Below, in pieces: positions 6,594 to 9,758 of a stretch of 9,758 bases of DNA (position 1 is its first letter; the number at the start of each line of letters is the position of its first letter). Origin of the DNA: Cryomorphaceae bacterium (GTDB lineage: Bacteria > Bacteroidota > Bacteroidia > Flavobacteriales > Schleiferiaceae); NCBI GenBank assembly GCA_002685435.1, contig NYXD01000123.1, positions 1-9,758 on the forward strand, given 5' to 3'. The notes beneath the pieces are model-generated. The model worked only from the letters and a program-made list of their open reading frames with translations. It ran no database searches and was not told where the DNA came from. The translations under genes and the position numbers were made by a program.

Positions 6594-7805
6594 ATGGATC
6601 GTTCCATCCTACATATGGATCTTGATACGTTCTTCGTTTCCGTTGAGCGGCTGATGGATAGCCGCTTAAACGGTAAGCCTATACTCATTGGAGGGACAGG
6701 TGATCGTGGGGTAGTTGCAGCTTGTAGTTATGAGACGAGGAAGTTCGGAGTACATTCTGCTATGCCCATGCGTATGGCTCGCTCTCTTTGCCCTGAGGCC
6801 ATTATCATTCGAGGAAATTCAGCGAACTACAGTAAATTCTCAAACTTAGTAACGGATGTCATTAAAGAAGAAGTACCTGTCTATGAGAAGACATCAGTAG
6901 ATGAATTTTTTGTCGACCTCACAGGTATGGATCGTTTTTTTGGAAACTTCAAATTTGCCAGTGAACTAAGAGACCGTGTAATTAATGAAACAGGATTACC
7001 CATTAGTTTTGGTTTGTCCTTAAATAAAACGGTTAGTAAGGTCGCTACAGGGGAAGCGAAGCCAAACAACAAGATTTTCGTTAAAAAAGGGCTGGAGCGT
7101 CCATTTCTAGCACCTTTATCGGTTCGTAAGATTCCCATGGTGGGTGAGAAGACCTATCAGACTCTTCGAAACCTGGGGGTGCGTCGTATTCAAACGTTGC
7201 AAGAAATGCCATTGGAGATGATGCAAAGTGTTATGGGTAAGCACGGTGCTGTGATTTGGCATAAGGCTCAGGGCGTTGATCAAAGCCCGGTTGTCCCTTA
7301 TCAAGAGCGCAAGAGTATTTCAACAGAACGCACTTTTGCTAAGGACACCATAGATGTGGTTAAACTTGAAGGAATTATTGTCGCTATGACGGAGAATCTT
7401 GCTTATCAGCTGCGTCGTGGGGATAAGCTTACTTCTTGTATTACTGTTAAAATCAGGTATTCAGACTTTAATACCCATACGCTTCAGGCGCGTATACCAT
7501 ATACAGCGGCAGACCACCTTCTCATTCCTAAAGTCAAGGAGCTTTTTCAAAAACTCTTTGAACGTAGATTACTCGTTCGTTTGGTGGGTGTTCGTTTCTC
7601 CCATTTAGTAGGCGGTGGGTACCAGATGAATTTGTTTGAAGAGAGCGAGGAGCTCAGTAAACTCTACAGTGCCATGGACCATATACGACAACGCTTTGGC
7701 GACCGTTCAGTGTTGCGTGCCGTTTCTCTAGGTGCTAAAACCATAGGAAGGACAAATCCATTTAATGGTGAACCGCCGCCGCTTTTAGCAAATAGACATC
7801 AGTAA
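6594..7805 (+). CDS. dinB: Y-family DNA polymerase (Pol IV/DinB-like)
   Basis: A 403-residue translesion polymerase that copies past damaged bases. Palm motif HMDLDTFF gives catalytic Asp9 and probable steric-gate Phe14. SVDEFF gives Asp103 and Glu104, so the catalytic triad is intact, unlike ImuB proteins, which are catalytically dead. The finger motif ACSYETRKFGVHSAMPM (43-59), thumb/HhH region VRKIPMVGEKTYQTLRNLGV (177-196) and little-finger domain (about 240-345) follow in the normal order. QMNLF (344-348) is a clean beta-clamp-binding pentapeptide, but about 55 further residues follow it instead of ending the protein, as they do in E. coli DinB. There is no Shine-Dalgarno at the start, which is normal for the phylum. 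SRAP begins 24 nt downstream. A hairpin in codons 17-25 repeats the leader hairpin arms. Confidence 0.95.
   Translation: MDRSILHMDLDTFFVSVERLMDSRLNGKPILIGGTGDRGVVAACSYETRKFGVHSAMPMRMARSLCPEAIIIRGNSANYSKFSNLVTDVIKEEVPVYEKTSVDEFFVDLTGMDRFFGNFKFASELRDRVINETGLPISFGLSLNKTVSKVATGEAKPNNKIFVKKGLERPFLAPLSVRKIPMVGEKTYQTLRNLGVRRIQTLQEMPLEMMQSVMGKHGAVIWHKAQGVDQSPVVPYQERKSISTERTFAKDTIDVVKLEGIIVAMTENLAYQLRRGDKLTSCITVKIRYSDFNTHTLQARIPYTAADHLLIPKVKELFQKLFERRLLVRLVGVRFSHLVGGGYQMNLFEESEELSKLYSAMDHIRQRFGDRSVLRAVSLGAKTIGRTNPFNGEPPPLLANRHQ
6643..6669 (+). other. Hairpin inside dinB repeating the leader hairpin arms (hairpin 2)
   Basis: AGCGGCT (6646-6652) and AGCCGCT (6660-6666) form a perfect 7-bp stem over a 7-nt loop, extendable to 10 bp with one G-T pair. 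The 9-mer TTGAGCGGC (6643-6651) is identical to 6526-6534 in the leader hairpin, and AGCCGCT matches 6540-6546. The arms of the two hairpins can also pair with each other around the dinB start codon. Confidence 0.55.
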
Positions 7806-7819
7806 ACGTAGACAAACAG

Positions 7820-7826
7820 AGAGGAG
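7820..7826 (+). promoter_or_regulatory. Shine-Dalgarno-like site of the SRAP gene
   Basis: AGAGGAG lies 3 nt before the ATG at 7830 (5 nt if AGAGG is counted). It is the clearest Shine-Dalgarno match in the window; most other starts here have none. It fixes the SRAP start, which must also place Cys at position 2. Confidence 0.6.
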
Positions 7827-7829
7827 AAT

Positions 7830-8639
7830 ATGTGTGGTAGATATGTAGCTATTAGTAAAGTAAAGGCCGTAGAGAAGCGGTTCAGCGCGCTCGTAGAGCG
7901 TCCAGAACTCTTTACGCCGAATACTAATATTGGTATAGGAACATTAGCACCTGTGATTACACAGGAACATTCCGACCGTATAAAACATTACCAGTTTGGA
8001 TTTACTCCGTATTGGGCGAAGAAACCATTTTACCTTTTTAATGCTCGTTCAGAGGGGGATCACAACAAGGAGAACAATCCTACGTATCGCGGTGCAAAGG
8101 GCATTACAGTGAAGCCAGCCTTTCGACAAAGCATTCGGTCTAAACGTTGTCTTGTACTGGCAGATGGATTTATAGAGGGACCACAAAAAGAGCGTTTATC
8201 AAAACCGTACGTCATTTATAAAAGGGATGGGGCTCCTTTCGCTTTCGCGGGATTGTACGACACCTGGGTAAATCCAGATACTGGCGAGATGGTCGATAGT
8301 TTTGCAATTATCACAACGGTGAGCAATAAGATCACAGCTGCTATCGATCACCACCGATCACCTGTAATTCTCAATGAAGAAGATGAATCTATTTGGTTAG
8401 ACCCTACGACGCCATTAGCAGAGGTAACGGATTTACTTTTTCCATATCCTGCTGAAGAACTTAATGCTTATCCAATAGCAGCGGCAATAAAAAACCCTAG
8501 GAGCAATGGACCGGAATTACTCAGACCCATGGGAGAGCGTTTGGTTACGGAATACGATTATGAAATTCACACCCACCTTGGCCTGCAAGGAATGGGGATG
8601 ACTCAAGCACGTCAACGCAAGCTGGATCTAGGTTTCTAG
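7830..8639 (+). CDS. SRAP domain protein (YedK/HMCES-like abasic-site shield)
   Basis: A 269-residue SOS-response-associated peptidase family protein. Family members form a thiazolidine crosslink between the N-terminal cysteine and abasic sites in single-stranded DNA, shielding them from breakage. The start MCGRY places the essential Cys2. Other active-site residues are visible: Asn71 in FNARSE, Glu116 in ADGFIEG and His175 in DHHRSPVIL. The usual GFYEW is GFIEG here, so the aromatic residue after the glutamate is missing. The protein is about 45 residues longer than E. coli YedK; the extra length is mainly a C-terminal tail (HTHLGLQGMGMTQARQRKL). It sits between the bypass polymerase and DnaE genes with gaps of 24 and 21 nt, strongly suggesting cotranscription and a joint role at stalled forks. 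Confidence 0.94.
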   Translation: MCGRYVAISKVKAVEKRFSALVERPELFTPNTNIGIGTLAPVITQEHSDRIKHYQFGFTPYWAKKPFYLFNARSEGDHNKENNPTYRGAKGITVKPAFRQSIRSKRCLVLADGFIEGPQKERLSKPYVIYKRDGAPFAFAGLYDTWVNPDTGEMVDSFAIITTVSNKITAAIDHHRSPVILNEEDESIWLDPTTPLAEVTDLLFPYPAEELNAYPIAAAIKNPRSNGPELLRPMGERLVTEYDYEIHTHLGLQGMGMTQARQRKLDLGF

Positions 8640-8660
8640 AGACTATAAAAAACAGAAGAG

Positions 8661-9758
8661 ATGTTAGTGAACTCGCACAGTTATTACAGCTTGCGTTATG
8701 GGGTTCTTTCGCCCAAAGAGTGGCTGGCTTTCTTCGAAAGCCAGCCATGGCCCACGATGGCCATTACGGATATTAATAACACTTCGGCATGCATGACCGT
8801 GCTCTATCTTTTACGCAACCATGCTAAAAAGCGTGCGGTCATCGGAGTAGATTTCAGAAATGCAATAACGCCTTGTTATGTGGCATTGGCTAAAAATTGG
8901 GAAGGCTTTCGCCAAATCAATGATCACCTATCAGAACACCTTCATCGAAAGCAGCGCTTTTCATCGCGCGCTCCGGTCGCAGCACTTAAAGACACCTGGA
9001 TCATTTATCCTTTAGAAAGTCTTCCGGCCGATGCGTCACTGGCATCAAACGAACTTATAGGAGTAGGGGTGGACCAGTTGCGCTTTCTACACCTTTCACC
9101 GCATGTTCATCGTCAACATAAACTCATTGCGATGCCTACGGCAACTTTTAGGGGAAAGCGAGACCACAATGCACACCGCTTACTGCGTGCTATTGATGAA
9201 AACACCTTGCTAAGCAAACTCTCAAAGGACAAACAAGCGAAAGAAGACGATCGGTACCTGTCTAATGATGAATTAAAGAGTACCTATGTCGAAGTACCAT
9301 ATTTACTACGCCAGTCCCAGCAAGTACTGGAGGATTGTACTGTCTTGTTGCCGGATGAAGCCTCACTGAACTTACAGACCTATACGGGTTCAAAACAAAA
9401 GGATTTACGCCTGCTTAAAAAATTAGCTTATGACGGTATACCTTATCGTTATCCAACGGTAGACTTCAAAGTAAAGGAGCGTATTGAGAAAGAGCTGGAA
9501 CTGATTGCAAAGAAGAATTTTGTATCCTACTTCTTGATCAATTGGGATATTGTAAACTATGCTCAAAAACGCGGATATTTCTACGTTGGGCGTGGGAGTG
9601 GAGCAAACAGTATTATCGCTTATTTGTTGAAAATCACAGATGTAGACCCCATTGAGTTGGATTTATATTTTGAGCGTTTCATCAATCTGTACCGGACATC
9701 TCCTCCAGATTTTGATCTTGATTTTCCCTGGCGTGATCGAGACGACATTACCCAATAC
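8661..9758 (+). CDS. DnaE-type DNA polymerase III alpha subunit, 3' truncated by window end
   Basis: 366 codons are visible, with no stop before the window end. Residues about 1-100 match the PHP domain (NSHSYYSLRYG, then AITDINNTSA), but expected metal-binding His are replaced: the first His of the HxH motif is Asn4, and the His of the TDH motif is Ile. PHP-linked proofreading is thus probably absent. The palm follows: VGRGSGANSIIAYLL, then VDPIELDLYFERF, then PPDFDLDF with catalytic Asp352 and Asp354; the third aspartate lies beyond the window. The distance to the catalytic pair is about 49 residues shorter than in E. coli DnaE. Compact DnaE proteins next to Y-family polymerases act as error-prone replicases in other phyla (dnaE2/imuC cassettes); that role here is inferred. 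The start at 8661 directly precedes the PHP motif and is 21 nt after SRAP. Confidence 0.92.
   Translation, partial: MLVNSHSYYSLRYGVLSPKEWLAFFESQPWPTMAITDINNTSACMTVLYLLRNHAKKRAVIGVDFRNAITPCYVALAKNWEGFRQINDHLSEHLHRKQRFSSRAPVAALKDTWIIYPLESLPADASLASNELIGVGVDQLRFLHLSPHVHRQHKLIAMPTATFRGKRDHNAHRLLRAIDENTLLSKLSKDKQAKEDDRYLSNDELKSTYVEVPYLLRQSQQVLEDCTVLLPDEASLNLQTYTGSKQKDLRLLKKLAYDGIPYRYPTVDFKVKERIEKELELIAKKNFVSYFLINWDIVNYAQKRGYFYVGRGSGANSIIAYLLKITDVDPIELDLYFERFINLYRTSPPDFDLDFPWRDRDDITQY
8721..8747 (+). other. Perfect 12-bp hairpin within the dnaE 5' coding region
   Basis: TGGCTGGCTTTC (8721-8732) and GAAAGCCAGCCA (8736-8747) are exact reverse complements around a 3-nt TTC loop, with a further G-T pair possible outside. 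It starts 60 nt after the dnaE start codon and spans codons for WLAFFESQP. No T-run follows, so it is not a normal terminator. Confidence 0.7.

Noticed and set aside
8545..8748. Minus-strand open frame across the SRAP/DnaE junction
   Set aside because: It overlaps the ends of two strongly supported genes on the other strand and has no family resemblance.
1..9758. Mobile element, prophage, CRISPR array or tRNA
   Set aside because: No transposase, integrase, terminal inverted repeats, spaced repeats or tRNA-like cloverleaf were recognised on either strand.

Overview
The window looks like chromosome of a member of the Bacteroidota, probably a flavobacterium-like lineage. The evidence is moderate GC, few Shine-Dalgarno sites, several well-placed copies of the Bacteroidota -7 promoter element TAnnTTTG, a PhoD-like lipoprotein with acidic residues right after the lipobox cysteine, and protein families typical of the phylum. 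I see no tRNA, rRNA, insertion sequence, integrase or CRISPR array.

Left part (1-5600): seven ordinary single-copy-type genes, mostly arranged back to back or end to end. On the minus strand are a small XRE regulator (32-388) and a PhoD-like phosphatase lipoprotein (545-1519). An M14 zinc carboxypeptidase-like gene (1584-2642, plus) is divergent from the phosphatase. A short single-stranded DNA-binding protein (2678-3013) and an ACT-like protein (3095-3754) follow on the minus strand. A YhiN/HI0933-type flavoprotein (3840-5066, plus) is divergent from the ACT-like gene and overlaps by 9 bp the 3' end of a HEAT-like alpha-helical protein gene (5058-5594, minus).

Right part (5601-9758, all plus): a DNA-damage tolerance (mutasome-like) cassette. 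It encodes an XRE/S24 LexA/CI-type self-cleaving regulator, a catalytically intact Y-family DNA polymerase carrying a clamp-binding QMNLF motif, an SRAP (YedK/HMCES-like) abasic-site protein, and a DnaE-type polymerase III alpha subunit cut by the window end. The DnaE PHP domain has lost recognisable metal ligands, while the polymerase aspartates are present. The last three genes are separated by only 24 and 21 nt and look like an operon. The likely logic is that damage inactivates the S24 regulator, which frees synthesis of a bypass polymerase, an abasic-site shield and a second replicative-type polymerase. This parallels lexA-imuA-imuB-dnaE2 cassettes of other phyla but has a different composition.

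The most unusual DNA-level signals are in this cassette. Two related hairpins share the arm TTGAGCGGC, one in the dinB leader and one about 50 nt inside dinB; their arms can cross-pair around the start codon. A perfect 12-bp hairpin with a 3-nt loop lies 60 nt inside dnaE. A cluster of dyads and direct repeats sits upstream of the S24 regulator.
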